A stretch of 64,000 bases of DNA from Acridotheres tristis (lineage: Eukaryota > Chordata > Aves > Passeriformes > Sturnidae), in contig CM072890.1 in assembly GCA_037013685.1 (NCBI GenBank), forward strand, positions 13,097,043 through 13,161,042, given 5' to 3'. Under the pieces are notes generated by a model, which made no database searches, was not told the origin of the DNA, and worked only from the letters and a program-made list of their open reading frames with translations. How positions within the stretch are numbered: position 1 is the first letter of the stretch; each line of letters begins with the position of its first letter. The translations under genes were made by a program, and so were the position numbers. Below, piece by piece: positions 27,201 to 42,200 of the stretch.

Positions 27201-30200
27201 AAAAAAGTGCAGTAGGAGCCATTTGAAATGGGGGTTGTAATTTCTTCAATGAAATTAATTATTTCATAGTCTGCAGAGACTTCAGAGGATCATTTTCCAA
27301 ATCCTAAATGAACACTAGTGGAAGAAACAGAGTACCAGATGAGCTGGCTGCTCAAGTGTCTTCTGTGCCAACAAAGAGGAAGCAACTTGGATGCTTCAGT
27401 TATGCATCCCAGGCTGTTTTTAGACGTTCTGGATCATCCAGGGCACCTGCACCAGGCTGACGGGTCTGACACAGATGGGAAACCAGTGGGTGCTGTTGAT
27501 GGCAATTTTGGGACCAGCTGGAAGAGGACATCTGAAATGGCATTAAATAGCCATGTTTGCACAACTGACTCCCCAGCAAAGAATCAAATTTGCAGGAATA
27601 ATCGGGGATTTTGTAACTTTGAGATAATGTCCTATTGGAGTATTACTCACAGGTACAAGCAAAGGGATTTTGACTTGTCCATGGGCAGAATCTGACCATT
27701 GGTTTTAGTGCTCTGTGTACCCTCATTCACCTCCTTGTCATGCATGTTACCGTATAGCACACGTACCATATGTCAGCAGGATTCTAGCACTATTTATAAA
27801 TGTTATAAAAATTCTCCATGTCTGTGTAACTGATACCCATCTGGAAGTAATTTGCAAACTATTGAGATGGCAATGGTCAGAGTCAGGGAGAAGCAGACCA
27901 CCAAGGATTTGCCTTAGCAGCTAATGATGTGTATTCTTCAGAAAATGCTAACGTAAATATGCTGCATCCTTAAACATGATATGGGAACTAAAAATTCTTG
28001 AAGAACTTGGCCATGATTTTCTAACCACACCTAAAGTATTTATAGAAAGCTAGAAGAAGAAAATATAACAAGATAATGCAGTGTTTTTAGAAAGTAGAAA
28101 CCATTTTCCAGTGTAAATTTTTAACTGGAATATCCATGTTGTGTTATATTTTGATGGCCTTTTAAAAAGGTGGAAGTCCCTTCCAATATGTAAAGTTATC
28201 TAAAGTACTTTGAAGGATTTTACATTCTATTTGTGAATGATCTGCTAGATTAATTTAAAAGGCAGTCTCTTACTGAGGAAGGCAAAATCAAAATTTTTAT
28301 TCTTGGCCAGTTTTCCAGTCTGTCTTCAGAAACTTGAACCACTCCAATAAAGCAGAAATATCTTAGACTTAATGACCTTTTAAGCTTGTTTTGATTGCCA
28401 CTCTTAACCATTTAGAATGTTGTCATCTTATTTGCCCTGCACTCAGGGGCAAAATTTAGATGATATAAGCTTTTAGCTGTCTGGCTGCTGGTCCATATGA
28501 GAAGCAGAGGACTGCAGTGTGTTCCATGTCGGTCTGTAGGTTAGTTGTGACAGAAGGGTGTGATTGTCTGAAGGAGAGCACAGGTAATTTCCCAGCTGGT
28601 CACCCTTAGGATAAGGCCCTGACCTTCTCCAGCAAGGGTTAGAGAGAATGCTCTCCGCTCTGACTGTTGGGTATAAAAAACCATATCACACCCAGTAATA
28701 CTGCAAGGGAAAGAATCCTTCCTGAAAGCACCAACAGACACAAGTGCTCGATTGACTTCCAGATGTGTACTGATACCAAGATCTGTTGTTGTGTTTTTGG
28801 TTTTTGCTCATACATGATATGAAATAGTCTGTCTCTCCTGTGACACTTCCTTCAGATACTATTGGTTTTATCTGGCAAGGGCAAAACCTTCTTATTTAAT
28901 GGATGGTTGAAAATGGCTGGGGAGATAAAAGTAATAAAATGAAGCGTTAGATCAATAAAAGTTTTCTCTTTTCTGAAACACAATGTTAATCTGCTTTTTG
29001 AGACATGAATAAACAGTGAACAAGAGACCACACATGTGCAACTAATTTTTACAAGAAAATAAATAATGTGACTGAGTATTTGCTTGACTTTAATTATATC
29101 CATGCTGATGACAAGTCTTAAAGAGGTCTTGCTTGAATTTCTCCCTGCTTCCCTTCCCTGGCCAGAGTCTCTGATCATGGCTTTTAATTGACAGAGTATA
29201 GTTTAGGAACATAAGGAATAATTAAAATGTATACTAGCAGTGAAAATGAGGTGGAAGGTTTTGCCATAAGGTTGTAATCAGAAACTATCTGCAAGGGAGA
29301 TGTCTAGAGTTATTTTTGCTCTTGACTGCAGCTGGAGATGACCACCTGGCTGGAATACCACAGCTGCTTGTTTTTCTAGTATGTGTTTCAGTGTGTAATT
29401 TAGATGGTACACTTCCTCCTAATTTCTCCATCAGCACCAAAGTTGTATTATCCTTGGTTAGAGAGAGGGAGTATCGTGTATTTTTATTACCTGAGTTTTA
29501 TGAATAAGACATGTCTTGGAGTTATGCCAAGGCTGGGCTGTTAGTTTAGGATGCTGTGTCTTTCCTCACCTGGCTGTGGAACACTTGATGGAAAGACTTG
29601 CCTTGTCCTTCATGCTAGATCTTTTAAGAGCAGTATTTTCAAGGCAGTATGTGAGTGTTGATGAGATGGTGCAATTCTTTTCTCTTTCATATATGTGAAA
29701 AATCCCAAGGTTTTATAGTTAGAAACTGGAGATGAAGGACTTGTTTTGAGTAGAAAAGGTAAGAATAAATCTTCATGTTGTCCTGATGCCTTGTGTTAAA
29801 ACTGTGGATGTTTAACCACAGTTAAACATCTTGCAAAACAGACTGGCACAATTGGAGACATTCCTGCCCCATATACATCCATTCAGCCCCACCAGCAGAC
29901 TCTGAGAAACAGGCAGAGATCTTTCTTCAGCTCCTTTTTTACAAAGGTAGCCAATGTAGATACCAACTGTTGGTTCCTCAAAAATAGCAGTGTGACATAG
30001 GGTTGGAAGCCAGTGATTGCCTTTCATCGATCTACCAGCTCTGAATATTTGAACAGCTGGAGGAGGTGATCTCCTTAGTTGATCCAGCCTGAATTCCAAG
30101 AGGTAAAACTTTAATGAAAAAAATGCAAGGGGTAAGTTTCTCGTGTGGTAGCAAGTTAAAAGCCTAATAACTTGACCAGCCAGCTCATGTTATTGCCTTG

Positions 30201-33200
30201 TGTGCACTGGAGCTTTTAGAAAGTCATCAGCGTGTTGTAACTTGCACCTTCAAATTCTAGTCAAGACAAACCTTTAGGCAAAGACTCCCAAGTAGAATTA
30301 ACCACAGTCAGCTAAGATATTTTTAAACATCAATTACTTGGTCTGCATGAAATGCTAAATGATGTTTCAAAACATGTTGGCCAACCTGTGTTTAATTAGC
30401 GTTTTCTTATCTCTGTGAGTCCTAAATCAGTTTAATTCTGGATGAGTTTTAGTCATGCTGATACAGGAATATTTCTGTAGCTTAGAAGGTTCTTATTCTG
30501 CTTGACAGCTGCATGTTTTTTCCTGTTTGTGGGGATAGATGCTAGTAGTTTGAGTAAATTCCATTGTTTTTTAGAAGATGAGAAAGTTTTTTTTTATTTC
30601 CAGTTTCTGTTTCTACATGTTAATTTCCAAAGTTGACAGTTCCAAGACTGGTTATTCTGCTCCAAGTACTTTTAGAGGACAACAAAACTTTTTCCTTATC
30701 TGTCAGTTTTTTTGAGTTTTGGTGTTCTGCTCACATGCACACACATAGAAGCTGGTTTAGCTAAATGGCCTGAAGGCTGGGCTTTCTGATATTACACTTC
30801 AAGACGGGTCTTAAAGCCTTATTTGCTGCCAGGCTGGGGCTGTCTGAAGGTATAAACCAGATAAGAAACTTCTGGAGGCTGAGCAGTAACTTGAGAAGCT
30901 CTTAAGCTGTGTCTCTCCAAGTAGAGGTCTCCAAATGGTGCTTGTACCAACGCAGTCCTCCCTGCTCCTTTCGGTTTCAGAAATTGGAGTGTGGAACAAA
31001 AGATGTATGTGTGTGAGTGATCAGGTAGCCAGTTCAAGGCTGGGGTCTCAAGAGTCGTTGCAGGAGCTCTATGAAAACCTTAGACAAAAAAGGAGAAGAA
31101 ATAAATCCTGTATGTTGAAGGTAAACACCATATCCTCTGAGAAAGTAATTAAGTATATGCTATCATCATAGTTTCATAGTATGATGCTATATATTACCAT
31201 AAGAAAACATGGTGATGTAGTTCTTTTCCCTCCTTTCCTTCCCTCTGCTTACATGTTTGTATTCTTGTATATTTTGTTAGTACAGAGGTACTCTTGGCTA
31301 ATTAGCCTTGGCAGATGTCCTGGCACAGAAATAGTAACCAGACTCTACTATAAAGTTCTTTTTCCTGCCCTTCTTATATAAAAGTAAAATTGTAAATGAT
31401 TCTGTTAAAATATTTGTTTTTATTCCAGCTCAGAAAAAGCTAACAGTCAACCTAAACTGAATCAAAGAATCATACTGAAAATTACCACCATTTCTTTAAG
31501 GTCATTCATTGTGAAGGTGTCTGCAGAACCTGGGTCTTGCATTTACCCAATATGCACCTGGAGTGGTTAGAAAACCAGTAACAGAAGTTTAATTGCCAAA
31601 TGTATGTAGACTTAATCCACTTCTCCATTTTGCAATGTCACTTGCTAGATGCATGTTTATTTAAAGATCCCATGCCTAGATAGCCAATAAATGCCAGGAC
31701 AAGAGACAAGGCTGTATAACAGACCAAAGCAACTTTGACGATTTACTGTAACAGCAGCAGTTTTTTCACCCTCTCATGTCTGACCATTAACATATTTCAT
31801 GATCTTGGAAACCATCTGAGCATCCAAGTACCACTATCTGCTAAAAGCACAAATTTATAGTTAATTGAGTTGTTTCATCCCAGTTGATCAAACTCGGTGG
31901 CTTTTTTTTTTTTTCATCTCTGTGTCTCTGCTGTGCAGACTAAGTAAGTGAAATGTGTTATTACCTGAGTGTTTAGATAGCTATCAAGAGAAAGGTCTAT
32001 CTGGTCTATGGTAAAGCAAAGTTACCACAACATAGTACAAGATGTGCAAAGGCAAGTAGGGAGTAGAGAATGTATTTTATAAAATATATTCTGCATTTTG
32101 CTTTGGAGGTGAGATGAATCAAAATTGTTTTCTGCAGCAACTCAGCATTTCTGAATAGGTGTTAACCAGTTTAAAAGATACCGTGGTATTGTTGTTTATT
32201 TTTACGACATATATGTCCATGTTAAAAAATTTATGCAAACTTCTGAGATGCTGCAGAAGACTAGTTGAGATTACAAAGACAGCTTGTTTCAATAACTTGT
32301 AGTGTATAGTAATTTTTTTATGTTACAGTATTTCTTTCGGTGCATGTGTTGCAGCTTATGGGTTCTACTTGGAGGTCTTGCCCAAATACAGATACTGCTT
32401 GAAAATGAAAGGATAGAGCATATTTTGCATGGTTGTAAATGCTTGCTTTCCTGAAAATCCATTGTAATTTACTTTCCTGTTTTTGATAGTCCATGAAAAG
32501 CGTTACCATAGTGCATATTTTGTCTTGTGGTAGATGCTGGTGACTTTTGCTGGCAATTCAACCATAGAACTTATGAACAAGCTTTAGAATTTTTAATCAG
32601 TCAGTTTAATTTACTTAGATATTTTAGCTTTTTTTTTTTTTCCAAATACACGAGAAGTGCATTTGGAAAACAAGCAATTATCTTAAAGCTCAGTATAGCT
32701 TTGAGAAAGCTGTAAATCTGGAAAGGGAAAGATCATGACAAGAAGTGGAGTTGATGCAGTTTCAGTGCTGTTGTAGTTACAGTACTCTTTCTTCAGTCAT
32801 GATGTGTCTTGGTGTAGGTACACACAATTTTATAAATGATGGTTGAGTTTGTATAATGCTAAAACTACTGCAAGAAGAGGAGGAGACAAATGCATTTTCT
32901 ATTAGCAGCAGCAAAATAATGTATCCATTCAGTTTTGTTAAATTGATGTGGAGCAGTTGGAGTAACCTATAGGCAATAGATTGGTTTCCCAGCAATTCAG
33001 CAGGCTGCAGCTGAGAGAAGTCCCAAAGGGGCCATTTGCTACTCACAGATAAGCAAAGTGAAGTTTAGTCTGGACACATAGCTTCCATTTACCAGCTCCT
33101 GCCTTTCTACAGCTGCCCATCTTGGGTGGGAGCTGTCTCCACAGGTGTGTGCCCTCACCAGGCAGGGCATCCACCCCTGCACAAGGCATGTAGTGAAACC

Positions 33201-36200
33201 ATGTATGTTCCTGCAAATGACTACATCTCCTGTAGAGCTTTAAACTTTGATTAATAAATTGTGGTACATAAATAGGCATCAGCTGTTAAGAAAAACAGAC
33301 TTATGTTCCAGAGCAACTGCTGTTTTGGCACAGATGGAAACTAAAGCTCTTTTCTGGAGGAAACACTTGCTGGGCATCATGGATTAAATTATCTGTGAGG
33401 CATTTTCCAAGATTACTTCTGTTGTGGGAGAACTTCAAGAAAAATTCAAGTTTGTATTTGGAAAACACAGAGAACCTAGAAAAGGTGGAAGTTAGGGACA
33501 GGCATGTAAAGATAGCAGAATAGTTCAATGTAAGACAGCACAAAACATAGAATTTGCAAAAATACAGGTGGACAAGCAGTGTAATGTTTTCCAATAGGAT
33601 GAAAATAGGCAGGTAAAAGTTGGATAGCTAAAAGTGGATGTTGGCCAGGCAGAGGAATAGTGATGGATAATGAAGGCTCAGGCTTGACCGAACCTTGAAA
33701 TAGGAGTCTTGGGTCTTACCACAAAGCAGCTAATGTAGAAATAATAAATCATGTGCTTCATTATGACATACTGGGATTGCAGTCTGTGTCACTATTTGAA
33801 TTTGATCTGTGGAGAAAGTAGCCAATATAAATTATTAGAGAGAAGATAGAAAAGAGAAAAGGTTAGGAGCATTCCACCAAGAGGAAAAGAAAAAACAAAC
33901 CCAAATTCCACAGAAGAATCATTTTCTGTATGAGCATAAGACCTTCAGGTGGACAGAAGGAGATGAAACGTTTTGCTCAAGTATCCTAAGGTTCACTCCA
34001 GTCTGGGATGCAAGACAAGAAGAGAGGTTTCCAAGAAGTTTTATTGCATCCTGTCATAATAAGAGTGATGGTTTTAATTGTTACAGGCAAAAATGTATCC
34101 TTGGAACACCCTCCCTGACTTTTGGAGCAACACCAGTGATTAACTTGGCTTGGTTAACATGCAGCTGGGTTGCCAGACTCATAATTGCAAAAGTTTTAAT
34201 TTCCCAAAAGAGAGAAAACAGTATTAGCTCCATTTTCAGTGCAAGAAACTAGACTTGCTGTGTACTCTGGGAATCAGACACCATGAAATGCTAGTGTTCA
34301 ACGACATTGTATCCTGATGTGTGTAATAACAGGTGTCCTCCACATCTGGAGATGATTTACTGTGTCACTTTAAATAATGATTACAGAGTATTGCTCACCT
34401 CTGTATGACAGGCTAGCAGAAGTATTTTGTTCTTCATGTTTCCTACTCTGTTATCCTGCTAGGCTGAAATTGAGTCTGTAAATTTGAGTTTGTCCAAATT
34501 TACCATTAAAACACTTAATATTTAGCTTTAAAGTAAACATAGAAGAATAGAACATTCAATGCTAAGCAATTACAGGAAAGATTCCTACTGTGGCCCTACA
34601 TTACAGCTGTGACTCCACTGGAGCAACCTCCAAGGTTTAACTCAGAGGCAATAATTCCAGATACCTGGAATCCTTGGCAAAGTCTCCAAACAAGGGGAGT
34701 CAGGATTGAGTTAGCAGAAAAACTCATGGTCAGTGTGATGCACATTTACATCCCACTTCAGATGATGCCTACTGCTGTGTTTCTGCCTTGAGAAGTAAGA
34801 GATAGCAAATAAAGTTTCTTGTGGCCTTATAGCATGGCAGGACACTTTACAATTGTCTGTTTAATTAAATTTTTACTGTCTTTGTGGGTGAATCTGTTTT
34901 GCAGCCCACTGCCTTTTGGAGAAAGAGCTCTAATTAATGGTGATGTACCATGGTTCAGTGGCAACAGATGGACTTTCAGACTAGGTCTCTGTAACCATTT
35001 CCACTAAGAATGAAGGGAAGGATAGGTGCTCAGCCATTGATAGTGTAAAGGTAGGGCTGCCTTAAGGTGCTGCTTTATGGCAATGTGAAGTTGTCCCACC
35101 ATAGAGCAGAAATTTCTAGAGTTGCTCTCAAGCAGGATAATGAGTCTTGCTGCCAGGAGATGAAAGTTATGTCTTTTCTGTTGTGTTAGAGTTTTGGCCT
35201 TGGTAAAACTGTGATTTCCCTTAGCCCATTTACCGTGTGTGAGAGAGAGAGAGAGAAGCAGAGGTGCTTTAAAATTATATAATAATAATTACTTTTAAGA
35301 CTTGCTGAAAGAAGGTAACATGGAAAACCTTACTGGATGATTTCAATTACATCCTAATTTATAATGCTGTATGTGTGCTATCAAATTTTCAATTGTGTCT
35401 TTAAAATGAACCTGGTTATGTAAAGAGAAACATGTCCATATTTCAAGCTGCTGCATGGGAAAAGTGTAGAGAGCAATGTGTGATATATTGATCTTTGCCA
35501 TCTTAAGAGCTGCAGCTGGAACCTCCTCATGAGCAGCTCCCCAAGGCTAGGATGTGGACGATAAATGTATATTTGGCAAACTGATTAGCAAAGCCTTTCC
35601 ACACTTCCTGGAACACTGTCAGATAGTGGAGAAATGGAAATGTAGTTGATCACAAGGGTTGGGTTTTTTCTGTTCGTTGGAAAAAGGCTGAAGAAGCAGG
35701 AGTTGCCTTGAGGGAAGCAAAGTCCTACTATTTGAAGTCAGACAAGTCTTGCTCTGGCTCAGCTGTAATTTGTTTCCAGTGCTCTTTAGGTGTTGTTAGT
35801 GACGTTCAGGTTGAGGGATACTATTCAACTGTATTTAGTTGAGCTTTTTTAAAGCTCAAGTAATAATCCCCAGTCTATTTGGGAGAGGGAACAGATGCCT
35901 GACAAGCCTCACACTCACCAGATTAATGGGCAACCTTGGCTGAGCTGCAGCCAGAGCTGCCTGACACATTTTCCAGGGCTGCCACTCACTGAATTGTGTA
36001 ATATGTAATCATAGGAATGTTTGTATGCAAAATGATTAGGTGCTACAGCCTCAGCTGAATTTGGTTTGATTTAAGGATTTGTATTTTGCTGTTCCAAACA
36101 CATTTTAACATAAACATGTTTTGTAGATTACTGGCTCTCTGCTGTAGAGACCAAGCATTTCATCAGTACTTCTTTCTGTTTACAGTGAACTTCTTAAGAA

Positions 36201-39200
36201 ATTATTGGAAAGAAAGATGTCAAGTATTGCAAACCCCCCTCCACATCCCCCCAGATAAGTTAAGTAAGTTGATTTGGACAGCAGCTGACAACAAAATGAA
36301 TTTTAGGGGAATGTTTAGTTGCCATCTGGAAACTTCCATTAATGTTAAAAATTCTAAGTATTTGAAAAGTTGTGTCCTAGCTCTAAAATTCTGAGGTTGC
36401 TTGCAGACAGGAGATTTCAAGAATGAGCATACATAGATTCTTCTTATTTTTCTTCTAGTTTCAGAGCTGTTTGGTTATACTCAAGCCATGCAGACAAACT
36501 TTTCTCAGCAGTCAGCAGATGTGGGGGTTTTTAAACATGCTTGTAGTGATGTCAGAACGAGAGCAATTGGGGGGTGTGTGAAAATTACGAGGACTAAAAA
36601 CCAACGCCTGCCTTAACAAGCAGGAGGAGCACAGTTTTCTAAGAAGTAGGATCTTCTGCTGTCATCTTCTTCACGAAGGTGTTCTTGTCCTCTTCTCCCT
36701 TGGTTTATAAATATAACCATCTGCATTTGAGAAATGGATTTAATAAAGATAACTAGTATCCTCTCTATCAGGCAGCATTTTATTAAGTCACTAATTCTGT
36801 TGCAAGCAGATTTATGTAAGCATTAAGTGCTTTGGTAGTGTCTTTTATATAGTTAGGGAAGAAGATAAAAATGTAGTAACATTGCTATGTTCTGGTAAGC
36901 TGATACTTTAGATTTTGCTCTTGTTATTTCCTTTGATTGCCTCTTTGAAATAATATTTTCCCTTTACTGTGTCGGGCTTGCTTCACAGTGCCTTGTAACA
37001 GCAGAGGTGGGTTTTGATATTCTGTAACCTTTGTTAAAGCACATTGATTGTTTTTTAATTATTGACACTTACTGGATTGTACATTGTATTTCCACAGATG
37101 ATTTCATTGCACAACCTTGTTCAGCATTCCTTTTGGTTAGCTTGTATATGAAACCCAAGTCTAAAAGCAAATATTTGGGTGAAACTTTTACATCTTTTGT
37201 CAGTTATGGATTACTGGTGTTTTGCATTATTGTGTTTACCCTTGATAAAATACAGCTATTAGCAGCTTAACCCAGGCTGGACTGCACAGGATCTGCTGGT
37301 TGGGGAGAGGTAAAACGTTGAAGAAAAAAAAGAGTGAGGGAAAGGAGGATGAGTTGTTTGGAAGCAGCTGTTTTGACTGCTGTTTCTGCTTTCCTGCTTT
37401 GTATTCTGCAGCTTCTCCTGTCTTTATTACTTTTAATATCATGGTGATTTTCATAATTTACTTTGTGTTAATGTCTAGCCGTCCAAATTTGAAACCATCC
37501 ACATTTTGAGAGAGTATGTTTTGCTGCGAATCATATTCCATTTTTCCCCGCCCCAAAAGAGTTCACTTTCCTGAAAAGTTCTTCCAAATAGCTGACCAAA
37601 AAGATGAAATATTGCCAATATTATGTCTTGGTCATATTCATCATATGTCCTGTCAACTGTCAGCACTGGGTGAACATACCACTTGTTTTTGAATATTGTT
37701 TTCATATTTGGGATTTCATATTCTCATAAAGACTTCTGCTGCTTTGCTGTAGCGTGTAGCTGGTTTTAACTTCATACTTTCTTGAGAAACTGCTGTATAC
37801 ATTAAAAACATGTGAGTACCAGAACATGTGTTTTAGTGAAGCAATGCTGAAAGCCAGAGAATTGTGTTGGTAAATGCACTTTCAGACCTAGTGCCCTAAG
37901 AAGGTTCTTCATCATTCTAGGGTGTGTTTTTTCTAGCACGTTTGCAAAAGAATATCCACAAGGCTGAGTGATGCATCCTCATTGTTAAAAATGTGGTATA
38001 AGTAAAATAAATATTACAGACTTGGAAGATTGTGACTATAGCATAATTGCTTGTAGGATTTGATACAGGAGTGATTTTCCTTGTTAGGTGGTTGTAGAAG
38101 TACTGTATTTTGTGACTGAAATTACTATTGCAATTTTTTTCCAGGCGACTGGCTGGCAATGACCTTACTTTTATCCATCCAAAGGCCTTGTCCGGGTTGA
38201 AAGAACTCAAAGTTCTGTAAGTAATTAGGTTTTAGAGTTTCATAGCTAGCTGTATGCTTTCTTAGTGCATAGCCAGACTCGTTACTGGCAGGCTGGAGGA
38301 AATTTTTTTGCCCTCTGTCCTCTTAAAGTATAGCTCTCCTACTCTTTTTTTGTCTTTACAAAGCCTGCTGAATGTGGTTAAGATGACAAGATGAACTTGA
38401 CTAAATTATAATTATTGCATTTTATTAGAACACTTCTTTGTTTCTGAAGTATATTTTGTAGCAGAAGAATCAAAGGAAAAATCCTAAAAAGGACATACGA
38501 GCTTTTGTTGTTCTCCACCCCTTTATCATACTCTTGTCAGGTGCCCTGACATTATCAGGTAGTACTGTTACTTAATAGATTTAATATACTGTTTTAATTA
38601 TGCCCTACTGGCAATAGAAAAAATTGCTATAGTTTGATGCTCCTCTAGGTGAAAATGTCTTACTATTAAAAAAAATTTTTGCTTTTCTTTCTGAGAAGAA
38701 TTTTTATGGCAGTTGTTTTTCCATAGCTAAGGATAAAAAAAGCTTTCCGTTGTTTAAGGTTTTAAAAAACTCTATTTGAAAACTGTAGCATTTCTGATGA
38801 TGTAAATACTTCCAAATGCTAGCAGGGTAATAGGTAGTTAATTAAAGAGATATTTTTTAAAAAATAGCAGACCTTGAGGTTTTAAAGAAAAAACCAGACA
38901 CTATTACCAGGGTACAGTTTAGGGAACTGTCTACTTGCAATACTATTTACTATTTGTAAATTTAATGGAAAGTATCAAAGCTCTTGAAGGCTTATCCATT
39001 GCAATGCTAACACCGGAGGTGCCTGAAATTCTAACAGTTCTTGGAAAAATGTGGGCCATGTCTTAATTAACAGTTAATTTGTCTACTTGAATTTTTACCC
39101 CGGTATGCACCAAAATTGAGTAAGATTTTATAAGATTGTTTATGTTCTCTTTATAAAAGAACTCACATGACACACATTGTCCTGTAAGAGAATTTTGAAG

Positions 39201-42200
39201 AAACTCACAACAGTATAGCTTAATTCAACTTGGCACAATGGTGCTTTGTTGTGAGTACACTTTTTCAATTTGATTGTTAATGCATTGTGTATTGATGTGA
39301 CTTCAGTAAAAATTAAGGGTTTGTGTGTTTTCCGGCATGTATAAGATAATTCCACAAGAAAACTATAAAATATCACCTCTTGTAGGAAATTTGTCCTAGT
39401 ATTAAGTTGTTTAACCTCTTCAGTGAGTTCCCAAGGGAATTTCAGCATATTGTGTCAGAGCTTGTTCTCTGCAAATTAATGCTGTTGATGAATGAGTTGT
39501 AAATAAAACTGAAATATACCATTTTCTTGTTTCATTGTTGCCTTTGGGTATCTGGTCTTGATAATTCTACATGCATTTGCATACCCTAGAAATCTGGGAG
39601 ACCATAACAGGACTATGGGTTTTTCTGTTACCTCTACCTTTGATAAAGATGATTGTCAGATTCTACTTTATTAACACAGTAGATTTTTACAGAACCCTAC
39701 AGAACAATCAGCTGAAGACTGTACCTAATGAGGCCATCAGAGGATTAAGCGGCTTGCAGTCCTTGTAAGTTGCCTTACTTTGGTTTTGGGTTGTTCTCCA
39801 AGTTCCATTTTCAATCACTGTACACCTTTGCTTCATTCTGTAGGGTTATGAAGTATAATAATGTATGTGTAATAATGGACCTGGAGTTTCTGAAAGTGCA
39901 ATTGCAACTGGAACAAAGTTTCACAATTAAAATTCACGAGGAATTTTATTTATCATCTTTGGTGGAGTGACCCAAATGTAAACTCTTTCAAAACTCAAAC
40001 ACCAGGTGCAAGATTGCTGTATGAATGCAGGGGTGGTATAGTTAAACTCTAAACCCTCTTGCACATCCTGAGGTGTTTAAGCAATTCTTACATGTTGTGT
40101 AAAAATGAATGATGCCCAAATCCTTTGTATCCAGAGCAGGAAAAGGGATTTCTGGGAAGAAGTATTACTTGAGACATGCATAGTACTGGTTTTATGGGAA
40201 GGTGTTGAAATCTCATAGACAGTTATGAATACCTCAGTGATTATTGCTAGTTGCACATAAGGTATTTAATATGTGTTTATACTATCTCATGGCTTATTAT
40301 GTTTTATAAAGCATTTTAATCAGACCTTAATAGTTAGTTACAGCTCTCTAGGTGGTAGATGCCTATCACTGTGAGGAGGAGGAGATGGGAGGGGCTGCAA
40401 AACTTTTCCTCCTTCCGACTTGCCTCCAGAGAGAGAGAGAGAGGAGAAAAGAGAGTGTAAATTATCTATTCTCTCTGTTCCAAAGTTCAGGTTTCTGCCC
40501 CAAGACCCAGTTTCTTTCAGATTATGGATTTTTGGAAAAAAAAAAAAAAAGAAGTAGTATTGCAAAATAGATTTGCAAACTGTTGCACAACTTTTGCAAA
40601 GGTATTTTTTGGCATTCCTTAAGCTTGGATCTTTCCCCTACTTCTTGTAGCTGCTTGGATATTCCATTAAGTAGTGAATTCGACATCCACATTTCACTGT
40701 TGTTTTAGTGTGTGCAGAGAAGAGAAAATGCCTCCTTCTTGGTGCAAATACTATGCATTGTAACAAAAGCCCTTCACATTGTAGGATAAGAATACCTTTA
40801 AGAATTTAAGAATTACCTTTAGTAATAATTTAAAACAAAACAAAACATCTTCCTGGCTTCCAGCATTTATTTGATGCCAAAAAGAGAAACTTCTTTAGTA
40901 AAAATGTTTGTCTACAAATCATCCATTTCATTTTCTGTGAACATTCTTTTCTATACATATTTACAATAATGCTTGTTCTCTAATTAAAATTTAGTATTTT
41001 AAATCTCCAGTTGCTGGAGATGATAATTTGATGACAATTTTTATGTGCAAAAGGGAACAAAATTGAAGAGAAAAATAACGTACAAACTAAGCCATCATCT
41101 ATAATTTTTAAAAAATTCATCATGTTCTTTAATAGTTTTGGAAAGATGACTATATTAGAGCTATTTTTGAAAAAGCAAACATTTTAGTTTTGAAAAAAAA
41201 TAGTAGGACGATTATGTAAGATTGTGTAAGGTCATCATTATAATCACTTAACCAAAGCATCCTTACAATTAAGTTACAATAGTAACAATTTAAAATGTGG
41301 TGAGATTTCCCTTTCTAGGAGCTTCATTGTTCAAGGGCAAATGATGAACTGTATCAATTTTTGGATAGTGAAAAAGGAGGAAATTAGGTTAGTAAGTAGT
41401 AGTAGCAAGCTGCTTGTTCCTTCTTTTTCTGAGGAAAACCAAATTAAGATTTCCAGATAATTGTTGGAAATATGGTGGGCAAATCCAGTCTAGAAGTCAC
41501 TGGTATCAGAATCACAGAATTCTGAGTTGGAAGGATCACTGAATCCAGCTCTCTGTGAATGGTCCACACAGGGATTGAAGCTGTGACTTTGGTGTTAGTA
41601 GCAGCCTGCTCTAACCAACTGAGCTCATCTGGCAGGCTCAGGAAGATATTGTCATGGGCTTTTTTTCCTTCCATCCACTGATGTGACTCAGCCTTTGGTT
41701 TGTCCCTCTGTCTTCCTGAGAATATCTGTCTGCATTGCAAGATCACTGTAATTTGTTAGAATGGGCAGGAATTTTAGAATAAATTGAGTTTTGGGACAAG
41801 TGTAGTGGGAGATAAAAAGCATTTTTTTCTGTGCAATTTGTTTACTTCACCAGAATGCATTTCTGTGATGTTAATGAATTTCAGGAAAAGTTTGTTAGCG
41901 TTACTCATTCATAATTACACTGATTATGCATATCCCCTAGTAATGCAGATAGCACCTTCTGGAAAAGGAATATAAGAATGGTTCTCTGAATTTGGTGTCT
42001 GAATATGGAAACACAAGTGTCAGCATCCTGCTTTATTGTATTAAAATAAAGGAAAGAAAGTTATTTATTCCCCTCCCTAAGGAATTTTTGTGAATTCAAA
42101 ACTCCCAAGTTACTGTGAGCTTCTTTTAAAACAAATAACTCATTGCCGAATATATGTTAGAAAATCTGTTTCTACTCTTTTATACAATCTCCATCCCAAA

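Larger units (their letters stand above)
24223..38144 (+). other. LGR4: LGR4 intron 2 (13.9 kb)
   Basis: GT-AG intron from GTAAGT at 24223 to TTTCCAG at 38144. No exon or clear retroelement was recognised. It contains an overlapping pair of inverted repeats at 29800-29830, a short (GA)n run near 35238-35255, several poly(A)/poly(T) runs, and a 125-codon open frame on the + strand at 27318-27695 that resembles no known protein. It is otherwise AT-rich sequence without features I can support. Confidence 0.85.

Noticed and set aside
33120..33190. Possible further CR1 fragment
   Set aside because: Only short GC-rich similarity (GCCCTCACCAGGCAGGGCAT); no ordered CR1 landmarks around it.
39701..39702. 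Alternative AG acceptor for exon 4
   Set aside because: It would delete ten coding bases and break the frame; the upstream AG preserves the conserved repeat.
41507..41636. Functional tRNA-Ile gene on the - strand
   Set aside because: The anticodon position is altered, box B is degraded and the head runs into a CR1-like tail instead of a terminator, so it is a SINE.
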